A DNA stretch of 22,287 nucleotides from JANQLU01 sp964434955 (GCA_964434955.1 CAYSXI010000078.1:1-22287); one strand, 5' to 3'; shown: positions 14,330-22,287, counted from the first letter of the stretch. A program made the numbers and translations. The notes: generated from the sequence alone by a model not told the origin.

Positions 14330-15958
14330 CTAGTTGGCTTTTTTCATACGAATTTCACGGGCTCCGCTGGCAAATTTCTCGTCATTCGCGACATAAACCC
14401 GAATCACGCAGTCGCCGCGGACTTCTGGAGGAATCTCCAAATCAATCGATGCTTCGCCCGCCTGGTTCAAGTCAATTGTTTTTGAAGCGCGCACCAGCTG
14501 ATTGGCTTTCTTGTAGGTTACCTGGAGCGCTTTCATCTCCTCATCACTGAACACGCCATAGCGTCGGTGTTTCGGACGGAACGTCAGGCGATCACGACGA
14601 TAGGCCAATTCGATGGTTGCCTTACCGGCTATGGGAGACTCAAAGCGCACCGAAAGTTTTTCTCCCGACGTTGCTTTTTCGTCGGCAGTTACCTTGATCG
14701 CTTCCGGCTTGGCAATTCGCAGCAGCGGGTCGCCGAGCAAATGAATCAATTGAGCATGTTCTTTTCGTTCATCGTTCATCAAATGCGCCGTTGGGCTAAA
14801 AACTTTACCCAACGCATCAAGCATCTCTCGAAACTCACCCTTGTGACCATCATCTTTCACCAAGTGAGATTTGGCCAAACGCACCAACTCACCCAAGGTC
14901 AGTTGTTTCTGCGAGAAGAAGTCCTTCATCAAATCCAATGACATCACGGACATTCCGTATGGCATCGTGATTCGACTTCCGCCCAGAACCGCGACCGGGC
15001 CATTGGGCTGCTTGAGCAGTTCTTCGCCAATGCAGTCACTTGGCTGGTCAAATCCACAAGTGTTGCATGCCAGGAAAATGGCGATTGGCATTCCGGCTCG
15101 ACTCTTGACCTGGTCCGCTTGATTGACGTCGAAAATTTTGTAACTCTTGCCAGGAAAGTTGACGTAATCCAGGTACTTGTAGTGGCCATGCCCAATGTAC
15201 ACCCAGAACAGGCAACCTTCGTTGAGCCGTTCAATCGTGGTTGTTGAAAACTGCCGGGGGTCGGGGCAATAGGGACTGTTCCAACTCGCGTAAGTCACGG
15301 TTGTTTCGAAATCGCTTGGGACCATTTCCGTGATCAGTTTCTTCGTCGCGTTTTCGATTACTTTGTCTTCAACGACGCCAAACCCGCCGACGCCCGCAAT
15401 GAAGTTGATTTTTCGTCGCCAAAGAGAATTCGGCATCTTCTTTTCGTAAGCGATGACCTTGCGGATTATCTGAGTCAGCTGCTTGGCGGAATCCGCTGGA
15501 ATCCGCCCCACCGTAAGTTCAGGAGAACCGTCTCCGTCGAGATCCGCGAAAGCGTTGTCCGTGGCGATATCGGGAACCGCACCGTAGCGCACATTTACTT
15601 TGGCTTTGACGTAGTCCGTGGGAACCAAGGCTCCGCGGTTTTTCTGATCACGGTCTTCACGGCAATCGCCTACCAGCACAAGGTTTTTGAGATCGCCCTT
15701 CTTGGCTTGTTCGGCGATCGCTTTCTTGAGGCCGACCGGAGTGAGTGTCGGCTCAATCACTCGAATTTTGTGGCCCTGTTTTTGGCGATAATCAACCCAT
15801 TCCTGCAATGCGGCATGAAAGCTCTTGGGGCAAACGACAAGCGTATCGACCTTGCCGTCATCCGATCCTAAAAGGGAATGAATCGGGAACAGAACGTGAA
15901 TCGCGACAAGCGTAAAAAGAATCGTGATGGCGAAACGAACACTGGCGAAACGTGTCAT
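14330..15958 (-). CDS. Gingipain-like peptidase, family C25
   Basis: The protein has 542 residues from the ATG at 15958, which has AAGGAA about five bases upstream and opens a signal peptide (hydrophobic core about 8-30). The body matches the gingipain (C25, clan CD) fold: LVVCPKSFHAALQEWVDYR (about 40-58), a DLDGDGSPELTVGRIP calcium-type loop (139-154), then the catalytic His in YIGHGHYKYLD (H257) and Cys in IFLACNTCGFD (C298). Both dyad residues are present, so activity is expected. A C-terminal beta-sandwich-like domain follows (about 420-542). It lacks the long pro- and adhesin domains of Porphyromonas gingipains. It starts 105 bases after the TPR-CHAT gene with no terminator between, so it is probably coexpressed with it. 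It acts in the periplasm or outside the cell; the target is unknown. Confidence 0.85.
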   Translation of the reverse strand: MTRFASVRFAITILFTLVAIHVLFPIHSLLGSDDGKVDTLVVCPKSFHAALQEWVDYRQKQGHKIRVIEPTLTPVGLKKAIAEQAKKGDLKNLVLVGDCREDRDQKNRGALVPTDYVKAKVNVRYGAVPDIATDNAFADLDGDGSPELTVGRIPADSAKQLTQIIRKVIAYEKKMPNSLWRRKINFIAGVGGFGVVEDKVIENATKKLITEMVPSDFETTVTYASWNSPYCPDPRQFSTTTIERLNEGCLFWVYIGHGHYKYLDYVNFPGKSYKIFDVNQADQVKSRAGMPIAIFLACNTCGFDQPSDCIGEELLKQPNGPVAVLGGSRITMPYGMSVMSLDLMKDFFSQKQLTLGELVRLAKSHLVKDDGHKGEFREMLDALGKVFSPTAHLMNDERKEHAQLIHLLGDPLLRIAKPEAIKVTADEKATSGEKLSVRFESPIAGKATIELAYRRDRLTFRPKHRRYGVFSDEEMKALQVTYKKANQLVRASKTIDLNQAGEASIDLEIPPEVRGDCVIRVYVANDEKFASGAREIRMKKAN

Positions 15959-16063
15959 TGGAATTCCTTCGATGTGATGATTGGCCCGGGCCGTAGGCAA
16001 ATCGTTCCATCAGTGTAGGAAATCGGCGGCAAGCGAAACAAGTGAGATTTCCAAAGGCAAAAT

Positions 16064-19000
16064 TCAGCTGCCTTTTTTGTCGTTTTGCCTGCCTTTTTCT
16101 ACGGCCGCTTTCTGCACGCCTTTTTTGTCCGCGTCCGCTCCGGGACCCTTTTCGACGTTTGTGTTATCCTTTTTTCCTTCAGCTTTCTTTCCATCCGCTT
16201 TGTCGGCGCCAGCTGCTTTTACGCCACCCTTGTCATCTTTTGCGCCACCCTTGTCATCTTTTGCGCCACCCTTATCCGCCTTAGCATCACCCTTATCCGC
16301 CTTGGCATCAACCTTGTCCGCCTTGGCATCACCTTTCTCGGCTGCGGGTTTTTGACCTTCGTCATCCTGGGCCCCATCGGGCTTTTCCTGCTCGACGGGT
16401 TTGCCCGCATCGATCAACAAGTAGCCGGCCCAGAAAAACGGATGACTTCCCTTGATCGTTTCTTCCGTCGACCCCGTAATCTTGATTCGAGATTCGGCCT
16501 CAAAATCCAATTCCGTATCGGAGACAATTTTGACGGCCCGGTTCCAGGAATCGCGAGCGCCTGACTTTTCCAACTGGGAAGCAAATTCACGCGTCACAAC
16601 GAGCGAAGTGGTTCCACCGACGCGCCAACGGCTGATCAGAATGGTTTTGGCCCCGGCAGCAAGCAATGCGCAACTCGTCACGTAAAGGTCATCGCCGTAA
16701 ACGCGCGACCGACCCGCGTTGGAAGCGCCGGAAGAAAAACCGGGCATGACGACCGTCTGTGGCCCTCGCCACGGGAGCGCCATCCAGCTTCCCAGGGTGC
16801 TTCCCGGCTTTCCTTTGTCGAATTGCATCAAGGACATTCGGTATCCGGGAGTGTCTTTGTTTTCCGCCCACACGATCAGCATGTCGAACACCGAGGAGAG
16901 CAAACTCGATGGCCCGTTAAGTTTTGTGCCCAAAGACTCGGCGCCTGGCACCGCACCTTTCAATCGATCGAATTCTTCCTGCGTTTTCTCGGTCGAATCC
17001 TTGGACGATAGTCTCCCAAGAACGACTCCCGTTCGATCGTAGGCAAGAGGAGTCTTGTTTTCTGCGACGGCAAATCCGAGCGTCGGCATGTATCTCAGCG
17101 TCACGAGGTCCCCGAGATTTTGCGTTTCGTTTGCCCCGGTCACCTGCAATACTTCGAAGGGTATATACCAAGCCGAATCATCGGGAACGATGATCGCTTC
17201 ATCGAATTGCTGCCAAAACAAGACGTTTCGTTTCGGCAGAATCGTATCCATCATCTTCTGCGAAGTCTCTTTCCACTTCTCGCCGGTCAACAACTCGATC
17301 GGCACGGCGGCACTTCGATCAACGCTACCGATGTCTTTCAACAAGGTCGAAACACCGCCTCGCAGAATGGCCGGTTTGATTGGACCGATGTGCCCGTAGG
17401 TATCCTTGCCGATCAAAAAGACATGAAAGTTGAACTGGGTTCCAACGCAATAAACGATGACTTGTTTTTTCTTGAGCGCGCTTTGAGCGGATTTCAGATC
17501 CGTTCTCGGCGGAACCGAAAATCGAGAAGGCAGGCGCATCAAAGCGAGGGAACCCAGAATGGTTTCCTGAATGGCCGACGTCGCCCCGAGTTTCTGCATC
17601 AACTCTTTCTGTTTCTTGATATCCGCCGTATCGGTTGGCTTGAGTGGCAACATCGCAAGCAGCTTGCGAGTCGCCTCCGAGGACGCCGACAACTTTTGAT
17701 AAGTGGAAAAGCGCGCCAGAATCTTCTTCCGCAGCTTTTTATCTTCATCGTTCAGATCATCTTCGGGAGCTTCGAGTAAACCCCGAAATGCCATCACGCG
17801 ACCACCCAGAGGCAATCGAGAGTAAAAGCGATGTCGACGAATCGACTCCGCGATATCGATGGCTTTGTCGACCTTCCGTTGGTCAATTGCAATTTCAAAC
17901 CACCGCTCCAACTGATTGAGACGCGGTGACGCAAGGAAGGTCATCGTTTCCATCGGCGCCGCTTGCCAATCGACATCCGTCGGGTCACGAAGCAATCGCG
18001 AGTAGAGCTGGTCCGCAGCGCGACCGTTGATTCGATTGGAAACAATCAAGGATTCTGCCAAGGCAAGTTGATAGGTCCATTTGGATCCGGCAGCCTGAAA
18101 CTGTTTCAGGAACCGATTGAAATCGGCAAGGCCGGATTTGCCCTGCCGATACTTGGCCAAGGAAGACACGTACCACATTCGACCGCCCACGGTCGATTTG
18201 GAAATGTCATTGCGAGCCATCGGTCGCCGGGCCTGCGAAAGCATCTTCAGCGCATCGGTCGTGTTTCCAACTTCTGCGTAGCTGTGGGCCAACTCGATGG
18301 AAAGCGACGCCTGAACAAATCTCGCCCGCTCGCGGGCCGCCCAAGTAATCGCATTGCCCAACGGTTCAAAAATTTGGCCCGGACTCTGCATCGCGTAGGA
18401 TCGTGTCGCCTGGCGCATCGCGTGCTCGATCAAATCGTACTGCTCAAAAACAGCCGCTGAATGCGAGGCCTCCAGATACAACTTGGTTGCATCCGAATAC
18501 TTGCCCGCAACAAAGGCAATATTGCCAAGTTCACAAAGTGCGACCGCTGTCAGAGGGTGATCATAAGTCCCGCCAATTCGAAGCGATTGATTGAGAAGTC
18601 GCGCCGCTTTAGTGTATTCTTCATTGGAAGCCAACGCGATTCCACCGACGACGCCTTTCCAGGCACCGACCACGTTTGTCGCCGTCATTTGCTGGCTGTT
18701 TAACGATCGAGCAAACTGGCTGGTCAGCGGATCGACTTTGCAGGTCGCGCCTTTTAACTCTTTTCTTCGATAAAGCGCAAGCGCACAACACCGCATGGCT
18801 TCTGCAATGTCGACTGGCCGCGCCTCCGGATTCTGAATTGCACCACCAGTACCCAAGACCCGTTCGTTGTCCAACCGGCCGAACAAAAACGAATAGTTGC
18901 GGGGAAAGGTTCCAATGGCCTTGGTTCGATTGCTCGTGAACCAAGTAACCTTGGCCCGGGCCACTGCCGTTTTGTTGGGTGCGATGGTGGGAGGAATCTG

Positions 19001-19408
19001 GGTTCTCGGTTCCCAGCGCGATCGATTGATGTAAATCTTGACGGCGGTTTCATAGGAATCGACCGCTTTTGCATAGTCGCCCAGGTGATAGTAGCATTCG
19101 CCCATCATCGTCAGGTAACAAACCGAATCGAGAAACGTTCCGTTGACGTCTTTGTAGCCTGACTTGGCCAGCTGTTGGTAATTCTTCAATGCCCGAACAT
19201 ATTCGCCTTGGTAGAAGTCAGGAAAATTTCGGTAGTATTCGACACGCGGGAGTGGATTGGAGCGGGCGCTGGGCTGGCCGATCCGAACTTGAGCGTTCAG
19301 GCTGGAGCCGGACTGCGGCAACATTCCTGCGACGATGGCGATCGCCAACAAGCAGCCAGTGACTTTTGAAATCCGGATCGCGCGCGTGGAATTTCCAGTT
19401 TGAAGCAT
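16064..19408 (-). CDS. Secreted TPR-CHAT protein with degenerate active site
   Basis: The protein has 1114 residues from the ATG at 19408, chosen because it starts at a signal peptide (core GCLLAIAIVAGML, cut near LNA about residue 39); in-frame starts further upstream would bury it. TPR-like helix pairs run from about residue 55 to 600 (YYHLGDYAKAVDSYETAV, then GNIAFVAGKYSDATKLYLEA). A CHAT domain, caspase-like clan CD, spans about 640-1004. Its scaffold is clear: ALLAAGAKTILISRWRV and the terminal HPFFWAGYLLID. The usual HFACHG is replaced by IVWAEN (Glu at the His position) and the usual LSACETG by MPGFSSG (Phe at the Cys position), so it should be a pseudoprotease. A charged Lys/Asp/Ala/Gly tail ends it. 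It is upstream of the C25 protease gene in one apparent unit. Confidence 0.82.
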   Translation of the reverse strand: MLQTGNSTRAIRISKVTGCLLAIAIVAGMLPQSGSSLNAQVRIGQPSARSNPLPRVEYYRNFPDFYQGEYVRALKNYQQLAKSGYKDVNGTFLDSVCYLTMMGECYYHLGDYAKAVDSYETAVKIYINRSRWEPRTQIPPTIAPNKTAVARAKVTWFTSNRTKAIGTFPRNYSFLFGRLDNERVLGTGGAIQNPEARPVDIAEAMRCCALALYRRKELKGATCKVDPLTSQFARSLNSQQMTATNVVGAWKGVVGGIALASNEEYTKAARLLNQSLRIGGTYDHPLTAVALCELGNIAFVAGKYSDATKLYLEASHSAAVFEQYDLIEHAMRQATRSYAMQSPGQIFEPLGNAITWAARERARFVQASLSIELAHSYAEVGNTTDALKMLSQARRPMARNDISKSTVGGRMWYVSSLAKYRQGKSGLADFNRFLKQFQAAGSKWTYQLALAESLIVSNRINGRAADQLYSRLLRDPTDVDWQAAPMETMTFLASPRLNQLERWFEIAIDQRKVDKAIDIAESIRRHRFYSRLPLGGRVMAFRGLLEAPEDDLNDEDKKLRKKILARFSTYQKLSASSEATRKLLAMLPLKPTDTADIKKQKELMQKLGATSAIQETILGSLALMRLPSRFSVPPRTDLKSAQSALKKKQVIVYCVGTQFNFHVFLIGKDTYGHIGPIKPAILRGGVSTLLKDIGSVDRSAAVPIELLTGEKWKETSQKMMDTILPKRNVLFWQQFDEAIIVPDDSAWYIPFEVLQVTGANETQNLGDLVTLRYMPTLGFAVAENKTPLAYDRTGVVLGRLSSKDSTEKTQEEFDRLKGAVPGAESLGTKLNGPSSLLSSVFDMLIVWAENKDTPGYRMSLMQFDKGKPGSTLGSWMALPWRGPQTVVMPGFSSGASNAGRSRVYGDDLYVTSCALLAAGAKTILISRWRVGGTTSLVVTREFASQLEKSGARDSWNRAVKIVSDTELDFEAESRIKITGSTEETIKGSHPFFWAGYLLIDAGKPVEQEKPDGAQDDEGQKPAAEKGDAKADKVDAKADKGDAKADKGGAKDDKGGAKDDKGGVKAAGADKADGKKAEGKKDNTNVEKGPGADADKKGVQKAAVEKGRQNDKKGS
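16223..16348 (-). repeat. 21-base coding repeat in the CHAT protein tail
   Basis: About six copies of a 21-base unit run through the 3' end of the CHAT gene. The two most alike are identical (16223-16243 and 16244-16264). They encode seven-residue units such as KGDAKAD and KGGAKDD. The tail is hydrophilic, strongly charged and probably disordered, as expected of a length-variable linker or wall-binding segment. Confidence 0.85.
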
Positions 19409-19750
19409 GAGATCTCTCAACGCATTTCCAATCGAGTTATCACCAGTCTTCATTGGACCGGCGACGTATATGAAAGCAAGTATGTGGAAGATGACGTGAC
19501 GGGCGACGAAAGCTAGCAGCTCACGCGAGTTGGGCCTCTTCGACAAATGTTACCGAAGTAAAGCTCAGAATACGAGAAAAATGGGCCTGAAAACGCTATC
19601 AAGCCTTGGTTTCTTCGATTTCGTGGATGATTTTTCGATTATTGGATCAAAGTCATCTCGTCGCCGCGCCGATAGAGGTTGTAACGAATGTTCCGATTTT
19701 GTCGGCACCCCGCAACATTAGTCACTACGAAACATGGAGTCGTTTGGGCG
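19409..19750. other. Divergent intergenic region
   Basis: These 342 bases separate the minus-strand CHAT gene from the plus-strand lipoprotein gene and must hold promoters for both. A small hairpin (CCGATTTTGTCGG) occurs near 19692-19704. No convincing -35/-10 pair or small gene was recognised. Confidence 0.5.
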
Positions 19751-19972
19751 ATGAGTAAAAAAGGAATCCAAAACTTTGCGAAAGTCGCCTTCTGTGGCAT
19801 CGCTTTGTTTGCTGCAACGGCGTTGACGGGTTGCCAAATGTCGATTGGTGGTCAGACGCTACCAAGTGCGTACTATTTGAAGGATGACGTTCAGTACCAT
19901 CCGAAGGGCCCTGAGTTCAAGCTCTGGCGCGAAGCAGAAGCCTTGAAGCAAGCTCGCGGAACCGACAACTAG
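19751..19972 (+). CDS. Small lipoprotein
   Basis: The protein has 73 residues from the ATG at 19751. A type II signal peptide is clear: basic MSKKG, hydrophobic AFCGIALFAATA, and lipobox LTGC with the lipidated cysteine at position 28. The mature chain is only 46 residues, with a short Gly/Tyr segment and a charged helix-like C terminus (KLWREAEALKQAR). An in-frame extension starting at 19688 would disrupt the signal peptide. GGAG lies 11 bases before the ATG, a little far. A strong terminator follows within 25 bases, so this is a compact single-gene unit. The lipid anchor places it in the inner or outer membrane. No family recognised. Confidence 0.8.
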   Translation: MSKKGIQNFAKVAFCGIALFAATALTGCQMSIGGQTLPSAYYLKDDVQYHPKGPEFKLWREAEALKQARGTDN

Positions 19973-19995
19973 TCGTCCCTGAAAACAACCAGCTC

Positions 19996-20024
19996 AAAAC
20001 CCGGTGTTTTCTCAACCGGGTTTT
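19996..20024 (+). terminator. Strong rho-independent terminator
   Basis: AAAACCCGGT (19996-20005) pairs perfectly with ACCGGGTTTT (20015-20024) around a nine-base loop. It lies 23 bases after the lipoprotein stop and ends in TTTT. The A-run on the other side makes it usable on the minus strand too, for the convergent gene ending at 20052. Confidence 0.88.
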
Positions 20025-20051
20025 GTCATGCGCCGATGCCAGAATTCAAAC

Positions 20052-20711
20052 TCAGACCAGGCGGACCGGATGCCAAAGACTGGGGTCGGAAGCGATCGGA
20101 AAACTCGAACCCGTTGCGAGGGTTTGCTCGCCCAACTCGCGATCTTTGATCAGGTAGTTGAATCCAATCTGGCGGTGTTCCCCTGAGTCCCACCCGGTCA
20201 ATGCCGCAGCAGCAACGTGAAACTGCATTCGATAGCCGGTCGGCTTTTTCTTGCAGGCCACAAACGATTTGTAGGCCTGAAACGTCTTTGGATCTTCTTT
20301 AGATCGGTTGATCTTTAACATCATGCCGCCAGGTTTCTCGCGGTCTCCACCCATGCCAGCCGGCAGGAAAACGAACCAGTGACAAAACCGACTGGCTCGA
20401 TGAATGGATTGCGTGTTTCGCGTGTCAACGAAAACCATCACGCTGTCGCTTTCAAGGATCTGGGTGGGGCGACACCAGATGGATTGGTTTTTCCCCGAAA
20501 CGACGACGTCGAAGAATAAACCTTCGGCCGACCAAGCCATCTTGAGTTGGGCGAATTCATTCTGCCCCTCGCTTCGCCCAAAGCTGGTGACTAGATGCGT
20601 GTCTTTCAACGCAACGCCAGTGTTGCCCCAGCTCTGTTTGGTCGCCTGACAATTCAAGCGATGTCGAAACAGCAGGTTCGGCGAAACTCGGTCAATGACA
20701 TTGTCACTCAT
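20052..20711 (-). CDS. DOMON/CBM9-like domain protein
   Basis: The protein has 219 residues from the ATG at 20711. No signal peptide or membrane segment is visible. The pattern WSAEGLFFDVVVSG (60-73), then a Trp, then ESDSVMVFVDTRNT (87-100) and HWFVFLP (111-117) resembles the CBM9-like/DOMON beta-sandwich that binds sugars or haem, where a D-x-V-x-V-F-V-D-T-R strand is characteristic. The C terminus ends with SDPSLWHPVRL, also usual in that group. It lacks an attached enzyme domain, so the ligand is unknown. A GAGGAG lies 14 bases before the ATG, which is far; a GTG or CTG slightly upstream could be the true start. A repeat array lies just upstream. Confidence 0.6.
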   Translation of the reverse strand: MSDNVIDRVSPNLLFRHRLNCQATKQSWGNTGVALKDTHLVTSFGRSEGQNEFAQLKMAWSAEGLFFDVVVSGKNQSIWCRPTQILESDSVMVFVDTRNTQSIHRASRFCHWFVFLPAGMGGDREKPGGMMLKINRSKEDPKTFQAYKSFVACKKKPTGYRMQFHVAAAALTGWDSGEHRQIGFNYLIKDRELGEQTLATGSSFPIASDPSLWHPVRLV

Positions 20712-20806
20712 GCGTTGCTGCAGCACTCCTCTGAAAATCGGATTCCCTGATTTTCGACCTGCGGAGCATTCTACGCAAGGTGCAGCTTGGTTGCGCGGAG
20801 ACCGGC

Positions 20807-20895
20807 CCAGAATCCATGGCCAGAATCCATGGCCAGAATCGACGGCCAGAATCGACGGCCAGAATATCAAGCCCGGATTCTCAAGCCCGGATTCT
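20807..20895. repeat. Tandem array of 13- and 14-base repeats
   Basis: Five 13-base units begin CCAGAAT: two identical CCAGAATCCATGG (20807-20832), two identical CCAGAATCGACGG (20833-20858) and a diverged one (20859-20871). Then come CCCGGATTCTCAAG (20872-20885) and a partial second copy. The last pair contains GGATTCT, the inverse complement of the AGAATCC in the first pair, so the array could fold into a long hairpin. It sits between the CpaB-like stop and the DOMON-like gene start. Confidence 0.9.
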
Positions 20896-20914
20896 TGCTG
20901 CAACAGCCAAAGAA

Positions 20915-21661
20915 CTAGCGATCTTTTTTCTTTTCGCGGATATGCTTTTCCAATTGCTCGCGAAAAATCTGGTCGGCGATATTCCCTTTTTCGCCGCCTT
21001 GATTGGTCATTTTTTGAATCTCATTCAGGGTATCCCGGATGCCGCCATTCAAACCCAGTTCATTGCGAAACTTGATCAGTTGATCGACCATCTCATCGTT
21101 GTTCGACGATGATTGGGTGGTCGAGTTCACAGAGGCCGTCGGTTTCGGCGAGAGCGATTTGGCGAGATCGAATGTCATCGATTGTTTGGTGATGTCCTGC
21201 TGTAAGCCTTCCTTGCGAACAATCGTAAAATCCAACTCACCGGTTTTCTGCGCGGTCAAAAGTGTTTCCGCGTACTCGTTGCGGATCAACAAGGACATCG
21301 AATCGTCTTTGAATGCCATTACGGGCACCGTCGACAGGATTCTTTTGACGGGTGCGCGATTCTGACTTCCCACGGGTGCGAAAAAGACATCGATGCATTG
21401 GCCGGGCTTGATTTGTGCCGCGATCGGTTGCGATTGAAAAAGTTTCACGACCGCGAGCGAATATCCCTCGGGAATGAATGCCGCGGTGCGGGGCTGGGCA
21501 CGATCATTCTTGATTTGCCGAAAGCCGTCACGTTCCTGGGGGACAACGGAGCGAACGACTTGTTGGCCGACCGAACGTTGCTGAGCAATCGATCCGTTGA
21601 TCAACGAAAGAATGGCGAGCGCCGTGACAACCCATCCCGCAAGCTTAATAATCCGTCCCAC
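20915..21661 (-). CDS. CpaB/RcpC-like pilus assembly protein
   Basis: The protein has 248 residues. The start is GTG at 21661 because AAGGAG lies exactly six bases upstream; a TTG two codons earlier abuts that site and is unlikely. The N terminus has one hydrophobic segment (about 5-24). Residues around 60-90 read FIPEGYSLAVVKLFQSQPIAAQIKPGQCIDVFF, matching the beta-clip core of Flp pilus assembly proteins CpaB/RcpC, where a PG-x-x-VDV motif is typical. A Ser/Thr/Asn linker (about 175-190) and a charged helical C terminus follow. CpaB proteins are periplasmic and work with the secretin in tad pilus systems, but no tad, cpa or flp gene is adjacent. Confidence 0.7.
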   Translation of the reverse strand: MGRIIKLAGWVVTALAILSLINGSIAQQRSVGQQVVRSVVPQERDGFRQIKNDRAQPRTAAFIPEGYSLAVVKLFQSQPIAAQIKPGQCIDVFFAPVGSQNRAPVKRILSTVPVMAFKDDSMSLLIRNEYAETLLTAQKTGELDFTIVRKEGLQQDITKQSMTFDLAKSLSPKPTASVNSTTQSSSNNDEMVDQLIKFRNELGLNGGIRDTLNEIQKMTNQGGEKGNIADQIFREQLEKHIREKKKDR

Positions 21662-22003
21662 AACCAACTCCTTCTGGCAATCCGATCAATGTACGACCTG
21701 ATTTTAGACCCTCCGAATCAAAATCTGAAACATCAATTCCAGCAAAGAGTGTGGTAATTTGCAGCGCTTTGAATTGTCCTTTCATAAATCGACGGGGTAT
21801 TTGCTGATTTTGACAATCGTCATAACCCCACCAATTCGTTCTCGATCGCCGAACTGGCCAACTAATTTCACTAATTCAAAGTATTCGCGGGCTTCTGGGA
21901 ACGAGGAAATTGACACCCCCCAAAGCCGATAGGTATTCTTTAATTAGATAAAAACTTGCTGTTTATGCGGTCGAATTGCGCATTTTTTCGATTGAGTAAA
22001 AAT
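21662..22003. other. Divergent intergenic region
   Basis: These 342 bases separate the minus-strand CpaB-like gene from the plus-strand partial gene. They become AT-rich towards 21940-22003 and carry a recognisable plus-strand promoter at 21910-21939. No other feature was seen. Confidence 0.6.
21910..21939 (+). promoter_or_regulatory. Candidate sigma-70 promoter
   Basis: A perfect -35 TTGACA (21910-21915) is followed after 18 bases by TATTCT (21934-21939), four of six matches to the -10 consensus. Transcription would start near 21946, about 58 bases before the ATG at 22004. Confidence 0.55.
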
Positions 22004-22287
22004 ATGGAAACCGTTGCGATGAAATCTTTCGCCACTCGAATCATCTTTTCGATCATGGCTGTTGCTTTGGCGGCACCTTCCTTTGTGAATGCCCAGGAAG
22101 CACCGAAGAAGTTCACCAAAGAAAAAATTGATTCCGGCCTCGAGTTGCTACCACTCAAAAGCTACAAAACGAAGGCGGAATATGACACCAAGAAACGAAG
22201 TGTCCAGGCCGACCTGACATCGTTGGAATCCTTGACGAAGAAGGTACTGAAGGGTGATAGCGAGTTTGGTCCGAACCGGGATTCGCT
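22004..22287 (+). CDS. Secreted protein, 5' part only
   Basis: An open frame from ATG 22004 runs 94 codons to the right edge without a stop, so the gene is truncated by the window. A second in-frame ATG at 22019 begins directly at a signal peptide (MKSFATRIIFSIMAVALAAP, likely cut after VNA) and may be the real start; each has only a weak ribosome site. The mature portion seen is Lys/Glu-rich, with EAPKKFTKEKIDSGLELLPL at its start, and looks helical. No family is recognisable from this part. The promoter at 21910-21939 fits its expression. Confidence 0.75.
   Translation, partial: METVAMKSFATRIIFSIMAVALAAPSFVNAQEAPKKFTKEKIDSGLELLPLKSYKTKAEYDTKKRSVQADLTSLESLTKKVLKGDSEFGPNRDS

Noticed and set aside
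16064..19408. TPR-CHAT as part of a CRISPR type III-E (craspase) system
   Set aside because: The protein has a signal peptide, lacks the catalytic dyad, and no Cas or CRISPR sequence occurs in the window.
20807..20895. CRISPR array
   Set aside because: Units of 13-14 bases are directly contiguous with no spacers, and no cas gene is nearby.

Overview
The window looks like chromosome from a Planctomycetes bacterium, most likely Pirellulaceae-like. This is inferred from moderate GC, long spacers with weak Shine-Dalgarno sites, many signal-peptide proteins, large periplasmic TPR proteins, Tyr/Cys-rich secreted proteins of planctomycete style, and an archaeal-type DNA topoisomerase VI, which is rare in bacteria. 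I could not run a database search, so the lineage is inference.

Layout. The left edge (1-287) is AT-rich. It holds the possible tail of a partial gene and a perfect GGGGTTTT tract just upstream of a large secreted TPR protein (288-2852). A 627-base gap follows, and it hides a 31-codon hydrophobic peptide gene on the minus strand. That gene has a good ribosome binding site and a near-consensus sigma-54 promoter at the right distance. Two minus-strand genes (3480-4825) encode small secreted Tyr/Trp/Gly/Cys-rich proteins and end at a hairpin terminator. On the plus strand, 5176-9196 is a three-gene unit: topoisomerase VI subunit B, subunit A, and a CPBP-family membrane protease. The B subunit appears to carry a second copy of its H2TH domain.

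9269-10599 holds an alpha/beta hydrolase diverging from a small three-helix membrane protein. 10661-11464 is an unrecognised secreted protein. The minus-strand block 11846-19408 reads, in transcription order: a TPR-CHAT protein, a gingipain-like C25 cysteine protease, then sucC and sucD (succinyl-CoA synthetase). The CHAT domain lacks both catalytic residues, while the C25 protease beside it keeps its His and Cys. Both have signal peptides, so the pair would act outside the cytoplasm. This dead CHAT plus live C25 pair is the best candidate for an undescribed system here.

The right end has a small lipoprotein with a strong terminator, a DOMON/CBM9-like protein, an array of 13-14 bp repeats, a CpaB/RcpC-like pilus-assembly protein standing alone, and the start of a secreted protein cut by the window edge. 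No rRNA, tRNA, transposase or CRISPR array was seen.
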